NCBI GenBank assembly: GCA_964293305.1 | Contig: CAXYYO010000003.1 | Span: 60,331 to 124,330, forward strand | DNA: 64,000 nucleotides | DNA from: CALAGJ01 sp964293305 | GTDB taxonomy: Bacteria > Bacteroidota > Bacteroidia > Chitinophagales > Chitinophagaceae | Direction: 5' to 3' | In this document: one piece after another, positions 1-10,802 of the stretch | Numbering within the stretch: position 1 is the stretch's first letter | Layout: each line of letters opens with the position of its first letter | Translations under genes and position numbers: made by a program | Notes under the pieces: generated by a model | Told to the model about the DNA's origin: nothing | Databases searched by the model: none | The model's input: the letters and a program-made list of their open reading frames with translations, nothing else

Positions 1-1009
1 AAAATTGTCTTATAATTTGCCAGCGCATAGATCCTATTGCTTTGCGTATACCCACTTCTTTTGCACGCTTTTCACTTCTTGCTGTACTCAAGTTCATAAA
101 GTTAATACAGGCAAGTATGAGCACAAAAATTCCGATCATACCAAAGAGCCATACATAACGAATGCTGCCGCCTGTATTGATACCATTTTTAAATTCATTA
201 TACAAATTCCATTTACTCATTGGATGTAGGAACACCTCCCACTTATATCTCTTTTCTGCTTCATCTATATGATCCATTTTGGTGTTCTTTATTTTTGCAG
301 AAACTTTTTGCATGTCTGCATTATCCGCTATCTGAGCATAAGTCTGGCAGAAGTTGGATCCCCAAGGGTTCTCCATATTTTTTGCCCATGGGTTGTCAAT
401 AAGCCATAATTCCCAAGGCAGATATATTTGAATCGTGTGAAAGGTTGTATTATCAGGAAGGTCTTCAAATATGCCGGTTACTTTTACATCGTAATTTCTA
501 TTTAATTTAATTACCTTATTCATGGGATCATCTTTCCCAAAAATGGCTTGAGCCGTTGACTCAGATAGGATGATAGAATAAGGATCTTTTAATGCCTGCT
601 TTGTGCCTTTCAACATTTTTAGCGTTAACATTTCTATAGCATCAGGTTCAATAAAAATGGAAGTTTTTGTGTATTGTTTATTGCCAACAGAAAGCAAGTA
701 ATCTCCAATCCAGGATGCTTGTACAATATACTTAAAGTCGCTTCCGAATTTTTCTTTTAGGGCAGGTCCCATCAGAGCCGGGTTGGAAACTTGACTAGCT
801 ATTTCACCATTAAAATTTGCATGCTGCATTACCTGTGCTATGCGGTCATAATCTGTATGATATTTATTATAAGAAAGTTCATCATAGATCCACAAACCAA
901 TAAGTATTGCCACAGCCATGCCCACTGCAAGACCACCAATATTGATGGCACTATAACCTTTGCTCCTTGAAAGATTGCGTAATGCAATTTTGAAAAATAT
1001 TTTGTGCAT
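1..1009 (-). CDS. FtsX/MacB-like ABC transporter permease 9 (3' end beyond window)
   Basis: The reading frame is open from an ATG at 1009 to the left edge, giving about 336 residues with no stop. It starts MHKIFFKIALRNLSRSKGYS, followed by a first membrane helix (about residues 20-42) and a MacB-type periplasmic domain. The window ends in the conserved NFMNLSTARSEKRAKEVGIR block that follows helix 2. It lies 33 bp after permease 8 and is the last visible gene of the unit beginning at 10778. Its periplasmic domain has PMSKWNLYNEF where the inner permeases have a PLTDIHL-like motif, so it groups with permease 1. Family role: a membrane subunit of a tripartite macrolide/peptide-type exporter driven by a separate ATPase. 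The substrate is unknown. Confidence 0.9.
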   Translation of the reverse strand, partial: MHKIFFKIALRNLSRSKGYSAINIGGLAVGMAVAILIGLWIYDELSYNKYHTDYDRIAQVMQHANFNGEIASQVSNPALMGPALKEKFGSDFKYIVQASWIGDYLLSVGNKQYTKTSIFIEPDAIEMLTLKMLKGTKQALKDPYSIILSESTAQAIFGKDDPMNKVIKLNRNYDVKVTGIFEDLPDNTTFHTIQIYLPWELWLIDNPWAKNMENPWGSNFCQTYAQIADNADMQKVSAKIKNTKMDHIDEAEKRYKWEVFLHPMSKWNLYNEFKNGINTGGSIRYVWLFGMIGIFVLILACINFMNLSTARSEKRAKEVGIRKAIGSMRWQIIRQF

Positions 1010-1042
1010 AAATTAAATTTTATATAAATGGCTTTGTAAAAT

Positions 1043-3460
1043 TTATTCTGTTCTTAAATTTTTTACCGGATTGGCTAATGCTGCTTTGATAGTTTGAAAA
1101 CTCACAGTAAACCAAGCAATTAAAACAATTGAAACAAATGGTAAAACAAAAAACGACCAGTGTACATTTATGCGGAACGCATACCCCTGCAGCCAGTTGT
1201 TTACTGTAAACCAAGCTAATGGTACAGCTATAACAAAAGCAACCATTAACAAAATAGCAAATTCCCGATACAATAAATTCAAAATACCTGCTACTGATGA
1301 ACCAAGCACTTTGCGTATGCCTATTTCTTTAGTGCGTTGTAATGTGGTAAAGGATGCCAAACCAAATAAACCAAGGCATGCAACCAGTATAGCAAGTAAT
1401 GTAAAGAAACCAAATACCTGACCAAAGCGCTGGTCAGCTTTATATTGATTATTGAAATGATCATCTAAGAAAAAATAATCGAATGTATTACCTTGGAAAA
1501 ATTTATTCCACGCTGTTTTTACTTTCTCAATTGTTTGAGCTGACTGTCCTGCATTTGTCTTCACTGCAAAATAGCCCTGCACATCGGGCATTAAACGTAG
1601 TATCAGTGGTTCATAAGCTTCCTTCAATGATTGATTGTGAAAGTTTTCTGTTACACCAGCAATAGTATATTGCTCACCCCAAAAATCTATCTTTTTACCA
1701 ATTGCTTCTTCTGGTTTCGTAAATCCAAGTTGTTCAATACCAGATTTATTAAAAAGAACTGCATTGGGGTCACTGCCAAAATCTTTAGAAAATTTACGGC
1801 CTGCAATTAGTTTCAATTGAAATAAATCAATAAAATCATAATCCACTCCAATCACTCGGTATTGTTTTGCTTTTGATTCATCAGTGCCCGCTAATCTGAT
1901 ACCTCCGGCATTCCAATCAATTGCCTGTCCTGGTATGCTGGTAAGTGTTGCTACTTTTGTGATTGAGTTATTTTGCAGCAATTCATTTTTAAACGAAGTC
2001 ATATTGGCTGTATAGTTGGAATCGCTGATAACAGGTCTGGAAACAATCAATGTCTGGTCAATATTAATCCCCAGCGATTGGTTCCGCATAAACTGTATTT
2101 GTTTGTACACAGCAAGAGTTCCTATCAATAAAAACAAAGAAGCGGTAAACTGAAATACCACTAAAGACTTGCGAAGCATTATACCTTTTGCTGAAGTGAC
2201 CATTTTACCTTTTAATACTTCAACAGGGCGAAATCCCGATAAAACAAATGCTGGATAAATACCAGATAAAACAACACCTCCAATAAATAATGCGGCTAAT
2301 GATATCCAAAAAATAGTTTCTCCCATTAATGAAAAAGATAACTGCTGCCCTGACAATTGGTTAAAAACAGGTAAAGCAATAGCCATGAGTATTAAAGCCA
2401 ATACAACGGCAATCCCATTTAATAAAGCAGATTCAAACAAAAACTGAAAAATCAATTGCCTTCGATTTGAACCAACTGATTTGCGTACACCTACTTCCTT
2501 AGCACGACTAATTGCTCTGGCTGTTGCAAGATTGATATAGTTAACCCATGCTATAACGAAAATAAAAAATGCTATGCCAAATAATAAATAAACAGTTTTA
2601 GCATCTCCATTTGGTTCTGGTTCGCCCATAAAATTTGAATAAAGGTGTATATCAGTTAGTGGTTGTAGTTTATAAGTGACTGCAGAATTAAATTTTTTCA
2701 ACTCAACACCTACTGCTTGATCTACAATGGGTACAAACTTCGCTTCCACTGATTTAGGGTCTGCATCCTTGCGAAGCAGCAAATAAGTGAGACAACCGTC
2801 CCACATCCATGCAGTTTCCGGGTCATTCCCTTCTTGTTTTAGCATGTTAGCATAAGTGTCATAAGACATTAAAACGTTTGCCTGTAGTTGTGTATTTGCG
2901 GGCATATCTCTAAATATGCCAGTAATTTTAAAATTTTCCCTCCCGTTCATACGAACTGTTTTTCCATAAGCATTATCATCGCCAAAAAGTTTTCGGGCGG
3001 TAGATTCAGAAATGACAGCGGTATTTGGTTCTACCAAAGCATTATTAGCATTGCCTTGTAATAAAGGATAAGAAAATATTTTAAAGAAAGATGCACTGGC
3101 AAAAAATGCCTTTTCAATCGCTATTGGCTGATTATTAATTGTTGCTATAAGCTTACTTTCTTTTATCAGTTTTACATAATCTTCCACTTCGGGTATGGCA
3201 TCTTTAAAAGAATTACCTACTGCATAAGCACCTGCGGCCCATTGTGTAGAGAGTTTTCCATTATCATACCTGTTCTGTTGTACACGATAAATGTGTTTTT
3301 TGTTGGCATGGAAATCTTCATAACTCAATTCAAAACTTACATATTGTAAAATTAGCAAACAGGCTGCAATGCCAATAGCAAGGCCAAGTATGTTGATACC
3401 GGAATACGCTTTGTGGCTTTTAATATTCCTCCAAGCGATTTTGAAATAATTTTTGATCAT
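1043..3460 (-). CDS. FtsX/MacB-like ABC transporter permease 8
   Basis: 805 residues, ATG start. Layout typical of Bacteroidota double-FtsX permeases: N-terminal helix (about 20-42), MacB periplasmic core (about 45-285), three helices (about 288-450), a second periplasmic domain, and three C-terminal helices. Two cytosolic coupling motifs are visible: RAKEVGVRKSVG near 319-330, and RTKEIGIRKVLG after the helix carrying CLGLFGLAS. The protein ends in NPVKNLRTE, an ending shared by nearly all paralogues here. It starts 7 bp after permease 7 stops, so it is co-transcribed. It has no ATPase domain of its own and presumably uses the ATPase at 21696-22373. The substrate cannot be read from sequence. 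Confidence 0.92.
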   Translation of the reverse strand: MIKNYFKIAWRNIKSHKAYSGINILGLAIGIAACLLILQYVSFELSYEDFHANKKHIYRVQQNRYDNGKLSTQWAAGAYAVGNSFKDAIPEVEDYVKLIKESKLIATINNQPIAIEKAFFASASFFKIFSYPLLQGNANNALVEPNTAVISESTARKLFGDDNAYGKTVRMNGRENFKITGIFRDMPANTQLQANVLMSYDTYANMLKQEGNDPETAWMWDGCLTYLLLRKDADPKSVEAKFVPIVDQAVGVELKKFNSAVTYKLQPLTDIHLYSNFMGEPEPNGDAKTVYLLFGIAFFIFVIAWVNYINLATARAISRAKEVGVRKSVGSNRRQLIFQFLFESALLNGIAVVLALILMAIALPVFNQLSGQQLSFSLMGETIFWISLAALFIGGVVLSGIYPAFVLSGFRPVEVLKGKMVTSAKGIMLRKSLVVFQFTASLFLLIGTLAVYKQIQFMRNQSLGINIDQTLIVSRPVISDSNYTANMTSFKNELLQNNSITKVATLTSIPGQAIDWNAGGIRLAGTDESKAKQYRVIGVDYDFIDLFQLKLIAGRKFSKDFGSDPNAVLFNKSGIEQLGFTKPEEAIGKKIDFWGEQYTIAGVTENFHNQSLKEAYEPLILRLMPDVQGYFAVKTNAGQSAQTIEKVKTAWNKFFQGNTFDYFFLDDHFNNQYKADQRFGQVFGFFTLLAILVACLGLFGLASFTTLQRTKEIGIRKVLGSSVAGILNLLYREFAILLMVAFVIAVPLAWFTVNNWLQGYAFRINVHWSFFVLPFVSIVLIAWFTVSFQTIKAALANPVKNLRTE

Positions 3461-3467
3461 AAAATTT

Positions 3468-5924
3468 TTATTCTGTTCTTAAATTTTTTACCGGGTTTGC
3501 CATCGCCGCTTTTATTGCCTGAAAACTCACAGTAATTATTGCAATTGAAACAGCTGCTGCAATAGTTATTGCAAACACTACCCAACTGATATTGGTACGG
3601 TATGCAAAATTTTTCAACCACTCATTCATTACGTACCATGCAATGGGCGATGCAATCAATGCAGCAATAATGACTAGTTTTAAAAAATCTTTTGATAACA
3701 GGCCAACAATACTGCCAACACTTGCACCCAGCACTTTGCGCACACCGATTTCCTTAATGCGCTGCTCTGCACTGAATGCCGCCAATGCAAACAAACCCAA
3801 ACAGCAAATGATAATAGCAATGATGGTAAAGTAGGTTACGATTGTAGAGAGCTGCTCCTGAGCTTTGTAGTTTTTCTGAAAATCAGCATCCAGAAAAGAA
3901 TACTCAAAAGGTTCGTTGGGAACAGCACTTTTCCAGCTTTTTTCAACTGCCGAAAGTGTTTCTTTTACATTGGTTCCCTTACCATGAACAATTAAGTAAC
4001 TAAAATTAGCTTCCCCATTCAGTGTAAAGCCAAAAGGTGTAATAGGTTGCTGCAAATCTTCAAAATGAAAATCTTTTACAACTCCTACAATAGTATAATC
4101 AAGCACTTGGTCTCTGATCTTGAACAAAATCTTTTCACCAATACTTTTTTCTGGTGAGGCAAACCCCATTTCTCTAATTGCTTTTTCGTTGAGGATGATA
4201 TTACTACCTGTATCTGCTGTAAACCCTGAAGAAAACAAACGGCCTGCTGATAATTTGATGTTGAGTGTTTGCAAAAAATCAGCATCCACCCTATTTGTAC
4301 GTGTATTTTTTGCCAGCGTTACATCCTGTCCCTGCCTGTAAAAATTATTATCCTCCGGATTAAAAATTCCAGGATAATAAACAGAAGCGGCTACTGAAGC
4401 TACATCTTTACTTTGACCTATTTCAGCTTTTAAAGCAGTATATGCTTTCTTGGATGTTTCACTTCTTAAAGGAATGATGACCTGTTGTTCTTTAGAAAAA
4501 CCTAAATCTTTATTTCGCAGGAATTGCATTTGTTTTTCAATCACTACAGTTGCAATAATCAATGCTACAGAAATTACAAACTGAAAAACCACCAATCCTT
4601 TACGTAATGCTACTGCTGCCAGCGTATTGCTGATTTTTCCTTTTAATACTTTAATAGGTTTGAAAGAGGAAAGATAAAATGCAGGATAACTGCCGGCAAT
4701 AAAACCTGTGATTGTTGCTAGCGCAAAGAAACCACCAATTAACCATGCATCTTGAATAATATCAAATGTTAATGCTTTACCTGAAACTTCCGCAAAAACA
4801 GGGACGAGCAACTTTGTTACACCAACAGACAATAGAAATGCAATCAATGTTATTAAAAATGACTCTCCCAAAAACTGCTTAATCAAAGTTGATTTTTCTG
4901 CGCCTAATACTTTACGAACACCTACTTCTGATGCTCTTTTTGAAGAGCGTGCAGTTGCTAAGTTCATAAAGTTGACACAGGCAATGAGTAGAATAAAAAC
5001 AGCAATAGAAATAAGAATGTATAAGTAAGTAAGATTACCACTTGGTGTTGCTGTCTGTTCAATCCCCGACTTTAAATGAATATCTTTTAAACCAACTATG
5101 AATTGCTTTTTATTAAAGCCTGCCACTTTTAAATCAGCCGCTGCATATTTTTGGATAAATGAAGGAAATTTTGCCTGCAACATTTTTGTATCAGTACCCG
5201 GCTTCAGCAACAAGTAAGTGAGGAACATATTGTTGTTTACAAAATTGGGGCCCTGATTTTTTACATACTCTTCCATCGTACCACCTTTGAAAGCCAAAAA
5301 GAATCGTGCATCAATATGAGATGGCTTGCTGCTTTCTTTAAAAACACCTGTTACTGTAAATAGCACATCACCTCCGGTAAGATTACTAGCAACTGTTATG
5401 TTTTTATTCAGTGCTGGCTGATTGCCAAAAAACTTTTTTGCAATTTCTTCTGACAGTACAATGGATCTTGGATTGTTTAATGCATTTGTGGCATTGCCTT
5501 CGGCAAATTCATAAGAGAATATGTCAAAAAAAGCAGAATCGGCAATATACCCTTTGGGTTCATAAAATGTTTGTGGATCTCCCTTCTCAGGATTGTAGCG
5601 CAGCAGAGTTTTATCCTCCGTAAAAATGCTGAGCAATTTTGTACTGGCCTGTACTTCCGGAAATTCCTGTTGCATTGTTTCGCCCATAATGTGTGGGGTA
5701 CCTGCGGTATTGTTTTCTTTTCCTTCTTTCACAAACGTAGTACCGACGAGATGTATCTGCTCATAGTCTTTAAAATGCCTATCATAACTGTTTTCATGTA
5801 TAATGTAAATTACAATGAGCATGCAAGCAGCAAGGCCAACTGTTAAGCCAAATATATTGATAGCGGTTGCTGTTTTGTTTTTGAGCAGGCTGCGCCAGGC
5901 CATCTTGAAATAGTTTCTTATCAT
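3468..5924 (-). CDS. FtsX/MacB-like ABC transporter permease 7
   Basis: 818 residues, ATG start, beginning MIRNYFKMAWRSLLKNKTAT. It has the double FtsX plus MacB core layout of its neighbours. Coupling motifs are RASEVGVRKVLGAE after NFMNLATARS, and RIKEIGVRKVLGAS near the C terminus. The periplasmic motif GLKDIHLKSGIEQ places it with the inner permease group. The end is NPVKNLRTE. Gaps to both neighbours are 7-10 bp, so it belongs to the unit of permeases 5-9. The periplasmic domain differs strongly from its neighbours while the membrane and coupling parts are alike. That fits divergence in what is bound outside the membrane with a shared ATPase (inference). Confidence 0.92.
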   Translation of the reverse strand: MIRNYFKMAWRSLLKNKTATAINIFGLTVGLAACMLIVIYIIHENSYDRHFKDYEQIHLVGTTFVKEGKENNTAGTPHIMGETMQQEFPEVQASTKLLSIFTEDKTLLRYNPEKGDPQTFYEPKGYIADSAFFDIFSYEFAEGNATNALNNPRSIVLSEEIAKKFFGNQPALNKNITVASNLTGGDVLFTVTGVFKESSKPSHIDARFFLAFKGGTMEEYVKNQGPNFVNNNMFLTYLLLKPGTDTKMLQAKFPSFIQKYAAADLKVAGFNKKQFIVGLKDIHLKSGIEQTATPSGNLTYLYILISIAVFILLIACVNFMNLATARSSKRASEVGVRKVLGAEKSTLIKQFLGESFLITLIAFLLSVGVTKLLVPVFAEVSGKALTFDIIQDAWLIGGFFALATITGFIAGSYPAFYLSSFKPIKVLKGKISNTLAAVALRKGLVVFQFVISVALIIATVVIEKQMQFLRNKDLGFSKEQQVIIPLRSETSKKAYTALKAEIGQSKDVASVAASVYYPGIFNPEDNNFYRQGQDVTLAKNTRTNRVDADFLQTLNIKLSAGRLFSSGFTADTGSNIILNEKAIREMGFASPEKSIGEKILFKIRDQVLDYTIVGVVKDFHFEDLQQPITPFGFTLNGEANFSYLIVHGKGTNVKETLSAVEKSWKSAVPNEPFEYSFLDADFQKNYKAQEQLSTIVTYFTIIAIIICCLGLFALAAFSAEQRIKEIGVRKVLGASVGSIVGLLSKDFLKLVIIAALIASPIAWYVMNEWLKNFAYRTNISWVVFAITIAAAVSIAIITVSFQAIKAAMANPVKNLRTE

Positions 5925-5934
5925 CGTCCTGTTT

Positions 5935-8340
5935 TTATTCTGTACGTAAGTTTTTAATCGGATTAGCCAGAGCAGCCCTTACTGCATTGAAGCTGATAGT
6001 TGCCAATGCAATAACCACCGCAATAGCAGCCGCCAAGGCAAAGACCCACCAACTTACCTCAATACGATAAGCAAAATCTTGTAGCCATCGGTTCACAGTA
6101 AACCAGGCAATTGGCCAAGCTATGAAGTTAGAAACGAGAACCAATCTGATAAAATCTTTCGACAGCATGGCTGTGATACCCTGAATAGATGCACCCAATA
6201 CTTTACGAATACCGATTTCTTTTACTCTTTTTTCAGCAGCGTAAGAAGACAATCCAAACAAACCCAAACAAGAAATCAATATTGCAAGACCTGCCAATAT
6301 TCCCACAACTTTACTTACTGCTTGATCAGCTCGGTACAACTCTGCAAAATGATCATCCAAAAACTGGTATTCAAAAGGCTGACCGGGATTTATTTTCTTC
6401 CATACGGCTTCTACATTACTTATTGCATCTTTTACATTCGCTGTGTTTATACGAACAGCGGCTTCACTATATCCAAAATCATTTTGACAAAAAATACTGA
6501 GTGTCTCAATTTTATGATGCAATGAATTAAAATTGAAATCCTTTGCCACACCAGCAATAAATCCAGCCGAGTCTATACCATTAAAACCATACTGCTTTCC
6601 TAACAATGATTCATAAGATGCTTTGGGATTGTCCTTCAAAAGTTCTTTGGCCATAGTTTCATTAATGATGTATGCCCTTCCGTTATCACCGATGCCCGAT
6701 GCAAAATTTCTACCGGCAATGATTGGAATTTTATAAAGGGTTAGATAATCTGGATCCACAACTACATGGGAAGTAGTGAGCTCTCTAGCAGCTCCTTCGC
6801 CATGAAAAACAACACCTCCCTGATGAAGGTTGTTGCCTAATGTTTGTTGTGCAGCCGTAACGCTATTTATACCAGAACTTTTCAGCAGTTCCTGTTTTAG
6901 AGGATCATAAGTGTTGGTGGTATTTCTATTAAGTGGAATAATCATTACCTGATCTCGGTTAAATCCTGTATTTGCCGTTTTCATAAAACTCAACTGCTGA
7001 TAGGCAAACACAGAACCAATGATTAATATTATTGCAATGGTGAACTGACCAACCACCAATACATTCAGGAAACTGATTTTGCTTTTACTTGTTTGCACGC
7101 TGCCCTTTAATACCTGAACAGGTTTAAAAGAAGATAAATATGCTGATGGATATAACCCTGCAATCAAACCAACAAGTAATGTACACCCTCCAATTAACAA
7201 TAACAAAGGGAAATCTGTAAGTGGCAATTGTAACTCCCGCTGACTAAAATTATTGATGGCGGGTAATGATAGTTTAACAATGGCAATGGCAATAACAAGT
7301 GCCAAAATAGATACTAGGATTGATTCACCCAGAAATTGTGCAGCCAATTGAAAACGTTCGGCACCAATTGTTTTTCTGATACCGACTTCACGGGCCCTTT
7401 CTGCAGAACGTGCAGTAGAGAGGTTCATAAAATTTATGCAGGCAATGAGTAAAATAATAAGAGCGATAATTGAAAAAATGTAAGTGTAGCTCTTATCAAA
7501 TTTTTGCGTATTCAAATAATCATGCGTAATATCTGTAGAGCCATTATGTACCTGAGTCAAAGGCTGCAGAAAGAGTTTATAAAACTTCCAGCCATCGTCT
7601 TCAGTCATGTACTTTTTAAGGTAAGTGGGGAATTTGTTTTCTAAAGACGAAATGTTTGTCCCCTTCTGCAAATCAAGATAAGTGACCAGCCAGTTGCCTC
7701 CCCAATTGTCCATATTCTCGGGTCCAGCTATAGTGCTGAAGGATGATAGGCAGTCAAATTGCAGATGAGAATTTTCCGGTACATCTTTTATTACACCTGT
7801 AATGGCATAAGTAATTGTATCTCCAGAATACTTTGTAATACTCTTGCCAATGGGGTTTTCATTTCCAAACAGTTTTTTGGCTGTTTCTTCTGTGAGCACT
7901 ATGCTATTTCTATCATTGAGCACTTTACTCCTATCACCTTGCAACAATTCAAAATCAAAAAGCTGTAAAAAAGTTGAATCCACATACAGCAATTGTGGTA
8001 TGAAAATACGTTTATCTGCATAACGCATATCTACTTTTTGTGAGTGCCGCACTCTCGTAAAATTCTTTACTTCGGGAAATTCAGTTTTGAGTGTTGGTCC
8101 CATGGGATACATGGACAAAGCCACATTTTGTGGTTGTACCATGCCTTCAAATTTTTGTACTTCATTTAGGCGTACAATATTTTTACTGTGCATACTATCA
8201 AAGCTTTTTTCATAATTTACAAAAAGCATGATAATTAGGCAGGCTGCAATACCAATTGCAAGCCCAAGTATGTTGATTGCAGAAAAACCTTTGTGTCTCC
8301 AAAGGTTTCTACAAGCAATTTTGAAATAATTTCTAAACAT
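5935..8340 (-). CDS. FtsX/MacB-like ABC transporter permease 6
   Basis: 801 residues, ATG start, beginning MFRNYFKIACRNLWRHKGFS. The first helix is followed by a MacB periplasmic core ending near LQPLTQVHNGS, then NFMNLSTARSAERAREVGIR, a second periplasmic domain, and RVKEIGIRKVLGAS with the last helices. It ends NPIKNLRTE. It lies 11 bp after permease 5 and 10 bp before permease 7. It is an exporter membrane subunit in the family of MacB and FtsX. No catalytic site is expected, because ATP hydrolysis is done by the partner ATPase. It appears intact. Confidence 0.92.
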   Translation of the reverse strand: MFRNYFKIACRNLWRHKGFSAINILGLAIGIAACLIIMLFVNYEKSFDSMHSKNIVRLNEVQKFEGMVQPQNVALSMYPMGPTLKTEFPEVKNFTRVRHSQKVDMRYADKRIFIPQLLYVDSTFLQLFDFELLQGDRSKVLNDRNSIVLTEETAKKLFGNENPIGKSITKYSGDTITYAITGVIKDVPENSHLQFDCLSSFSTIAGPENMDNWGGNWLVTYLDLQKGTNISSLENKFPTYLKKYMTEDDGWKFYKLFLQPLTQVHNGSTDITHDYLNTQKFDKSYTYIFSIIALIILLIACINFMNLSTARSAERAREVGIRKTIGAERFQLAAQFLGESILVSILALVIAIAIVKLSLPAINNFSQRELQLPLTDFPLLLLIGGCTLLVGLIAGLYPSAYLSSFKPVQVLKGSVQTSKSKISFLNVLVVGQFTIAIILIIGSVFAYQQLSFMKTANTGFNRDQVMIIPLNRNTTNTYDPLKQELLKSSGINSVTAAQQTLGNNLHQGGVVFHGEGAARELTTSHVVVDPDYLTLYKIPIIAGRNFASGIGDNGRAYIINETMAKELLKDNPKASYESLLGKQYGFNGIDSAGFIAGVAKDFNFNSLHHKIETLSIFCQNDFGYSEAAVRINTANVKDAISNVEAVWKKINPGQPFEYQFLDDHFAELYRADQAVSKVVGILAGLAILISCLGLFGLSSYAAEKRVKEIGIRKVLGASIQGITAMLSKDFIRLVLVSNFIAWPIAWFTVNRWLQDFAYRIEVSWWVFALAAAIAVVIALATISFNAVRAALANPIKNLRTE

Positions 8341-8351
8341 GAAATTTAATT

Positions 8352-10778
8352 TTATTCTGTACGTAAACTTTTTACCGGATTGGCAATGGCAGCTTTAATA
8401 GCTTGTGAACTCACTGTAAATAATGCTATCAGTATTGCTATGAACCCTGCAACAGCAAACACACCCCAGCTAATGTCTATTCGATAAGCAAAATCTTCCA
8501 ACCATTTATTCATGGCAAACCATGCAATGGGTGATGCTATTATAATCGAAATAACCACTAATTTCAAAAAATCAACAGATAAAAATTTTGTGATATTGAA
8601 CACACTTGCTCCCAATACTTTTCTTACACCAATTTCTTTTGTTCTGGACTCTACGGTATAGGTTGTTAAGCCAAATAAACCAAGACAAGCTATAAGTATA
8701 GCCCATATAGATGCGGTTATAAAAAGCCTACTATACTGCTGCTCTGTAACGTATTGTTTGTTGAAATTATCATCAGCAAAAAAGTATTCAAAAGGATTGT
8801 TTGGAAAATTACTTTTATATATTTTTTCCAAAGAGGCAATACTGCTTTGCAATTGAGTGGTGGATAATCTTAAACTAAAATAAGCACTGTTATTTTGTGG
8901 ATAAAATATAATTGGGTCAATGGCATGTTGTAAACCTGTGTGATGATAATTCTTTACTACACCTATTACTTCAAGCTGTCTCTCATCCCATTGAATTTTT
9001 GTACGCAAAGCATCTTCAGCACTGGCAAAACCGAGTTGCTCCACTGCTTTTTCATTGAGCATTACTTTGCTATTATCATTCCACTCTACATTTACTTCTG
9101 ACTCCGTAAAAGTTCTTCCCGCTGTTAGAGGTATTTGATATGTTGCAAGAAATCGGTTATCTATAATTGCAAATGAATATGAACTAAGTTCATCTCCCTT
9201 TTTTGAACCCGGTTGTGTAAAGCCAGATGTTGCAAAATTGTAATAGTTGCCAGGTATGGTACCACTGTTTGCATATTCACTTACAAAACTTTGTGCGGCT
9301 ATATTGTTCCAAAATGCAGTGCGCCTGCTTTTATAGGTGCTATCCTTTCCTATTTCAGGTCCACGTATTACCAATAGTTGCTCTGTATTTACACCAAGTT
9401 TTGTATTTTGCATGTACTTTAGTTGCTGATAAATTAATGCTGTGGCCAATAACAAGGCAATAGAAATACTAAACTGTGCCACAACCAATGACTTTCGTAG
9501 CGTGGCCCCTTTTGTAGATTTAGTAAGTTTCCCTTTTAATGTTTCTATGGGATTAAAACCTGATAAACTATAGGCCGTGTAAGCACCTGAAAGTAATGAA
9601 CCAATGAGCAATAAAGCCAATCCCCATAGCCATATTGTATTATTCAGTAAGGTGGATAGAGACAGTTCTTTTCCGATGATGCTATTAAACAAAGGTTGTA
9701 TGAGTTGTACAACAAGCAAAGCCATTGCGAAGCCAATAAAATTTATCAATAATGATTCGCAGAGAAATTGTGTAATAAGCGATTGGCGGGATGCACCTGC
9801 CACTTTTCTTACACCAATTTCATTGGCACGCTTGAGTGCATTAGCAGTGGAAAGATTTACATAATTAAACCAGGCAATGCTTAAAATTAGCAATGCTATA
9901 ATGCCTAATATATATACATATTTTAAATTGCCGGTGGTTTGAAAATTATCACTAAAAGATGCTGGAAGATGCACGTTGGATAAGGGCTGCAAACGAAATA
10001 AAACGCCATCTTTATCTACCTTTAATTCATTGCGTAAGCTGATTAATTTTTGCTCTGTCTTTTTATAATCTGTACCCTCATTGAGTTGAAAGTAGGTATA
10101 GATATACTGCGAGTTGAGATTGTCTAATTGAGCCCAGCCATTGTCATTTAAATTTGCTGTGTTTTTTAAAGTTTCTAAGGAAAACAACATATCATAGTTA
10201 ATGTCTGAATTATCTGGCATGGTATAAATGCCTTCTACGGTATAATCCAAATCCCCAAACTGATTGTGTAGAGTAATGGCTTTTCCAATGGCATTTTCTT
10301 TTCCAAAATATTTTTTTGCAGCCGCTGATGATATAAAAACAACATTAGCTTTATTGAAGGCGGCTTTATTACCAGCTAGTATTTTGAAATTAAAAAAGGA
10401 AAAGAAATTCCCTTCTGCATAGCCAATTCTTTCCTCTCGAAATGATTGCTCTTTTTTATCCGCTCTTTGTACAATGCCTTGTGCCACACCTTCTTCAAAA
10501 CGGCAGAAAGCTTTAATTTCAGGAAATTTATCCTTAGCTATTGATGCCCAGCCTGGCTCTACTTGTGCCCAGGTTTCTCCTTTATTATTTTCATTCAACA
10601 AACGATATTTTGACTCAATATCATTATGAAACCCATTCACACTTTTTTCAAAACTCACATATTCTAATATGAGCAAAAAAGCTGCAATACCCATGGCCAA
10701 TCCAAAAATATTGATGAAGCTATACAGTTTATATCGCTTGAAATTTCTAAAAGCTATTTTAAAATAATTTTTAAGCAT
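8352..10778 (-). CDS. FtsX/MacB-like ABC transporter permease 5 (first gene of the third unit)
   Basis: 808 residues, ATG start, beginning MLKNYFKIAFRNFKRYKLYS. The MacB core ends in FRLQPLSNVHLPAS. The coupling segment after helix 2 is NYVNLSTANALKRANEIGVR, and the second is RTKEIGVRKVLGAS. It ends NPVKSLRTE. It is the first gene downstream of the sigma-54-like promoter module at 10803-10894, whose TGGCAT lies about 35 bp before this start codon. It is followed by permeases 6-9 with gaps of 7-33 bp, so that module probably drives five permeases. It appears intact. Confidence 0.92.
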   Translation of the reverse strand: MLKNYFKIAFRNFKRYKLYSFINIFGLAMGIAAFLLILEYVSFEKSVNGFHNDIESKYRLLNENNKGETWAQVEPGWASIAKDKFPEIKAFCRFEEGVAQGIVQRADKKEQSFREERIGYAEGNFFSFFNFKILAGNKAAFNKANVVFISSAAAKKYFGKENAIGKAITLHNQFGDLDYTVEGIYTMPDNSDINYDMLFSLETLKNTANLNDNGWAQLDNLNSQYIYTYFQLNEGTDYKKTEQKLISLRNELKVDKDGVLFRLQPLSNVHLPASFSDNFQTTGNLKYVYILGIIALLILSIAWFNYVNLSTANALKRANEIGVRKVAGASRQSLITQFLCESLLINFIGFAMALLVVQLIQPLFNSIIGKELSLSTLLNNTIWLWGLALLLIGSLLSGAYTAYSLSGFNPIETLKGKLTKSTKGATLRKSLVVAQFSISIALLLATALIYQQLKYMQNTKLGVNTEQLLVIRGPEIGKDSTYKSRRTAFWNNIAAQSFVSEYANSGTIPGNYYNFATSGFTQPGSKKGDELSSYSFAIIDNRFLATYQIPLTAGRTFTESEVNVEWNDNSKVMLNEKAVEQLGFASAEDALRTKIQWDERQLEVIGVVKNYHHTGLQHAIDPIIFYPQNNSAYFSLRLSTTQLQSSIASLEKIYKSNFPNNPFEYFFADDNFNKQYVTEQQYSRLFITASIWAILIACLGLFGLTTYTVESRTKEIGVRKVLGASVFNITKFLSVDFLKLVVISIIIASPIAWFAMNKWLEDFAYRIDISWGVFAVAGFIAILIALFTVSSQAIKAAIANPVKSLRTE

Positions 10779-10802
10779 ACCAATATGTTTGAATAATAAA
10801 TT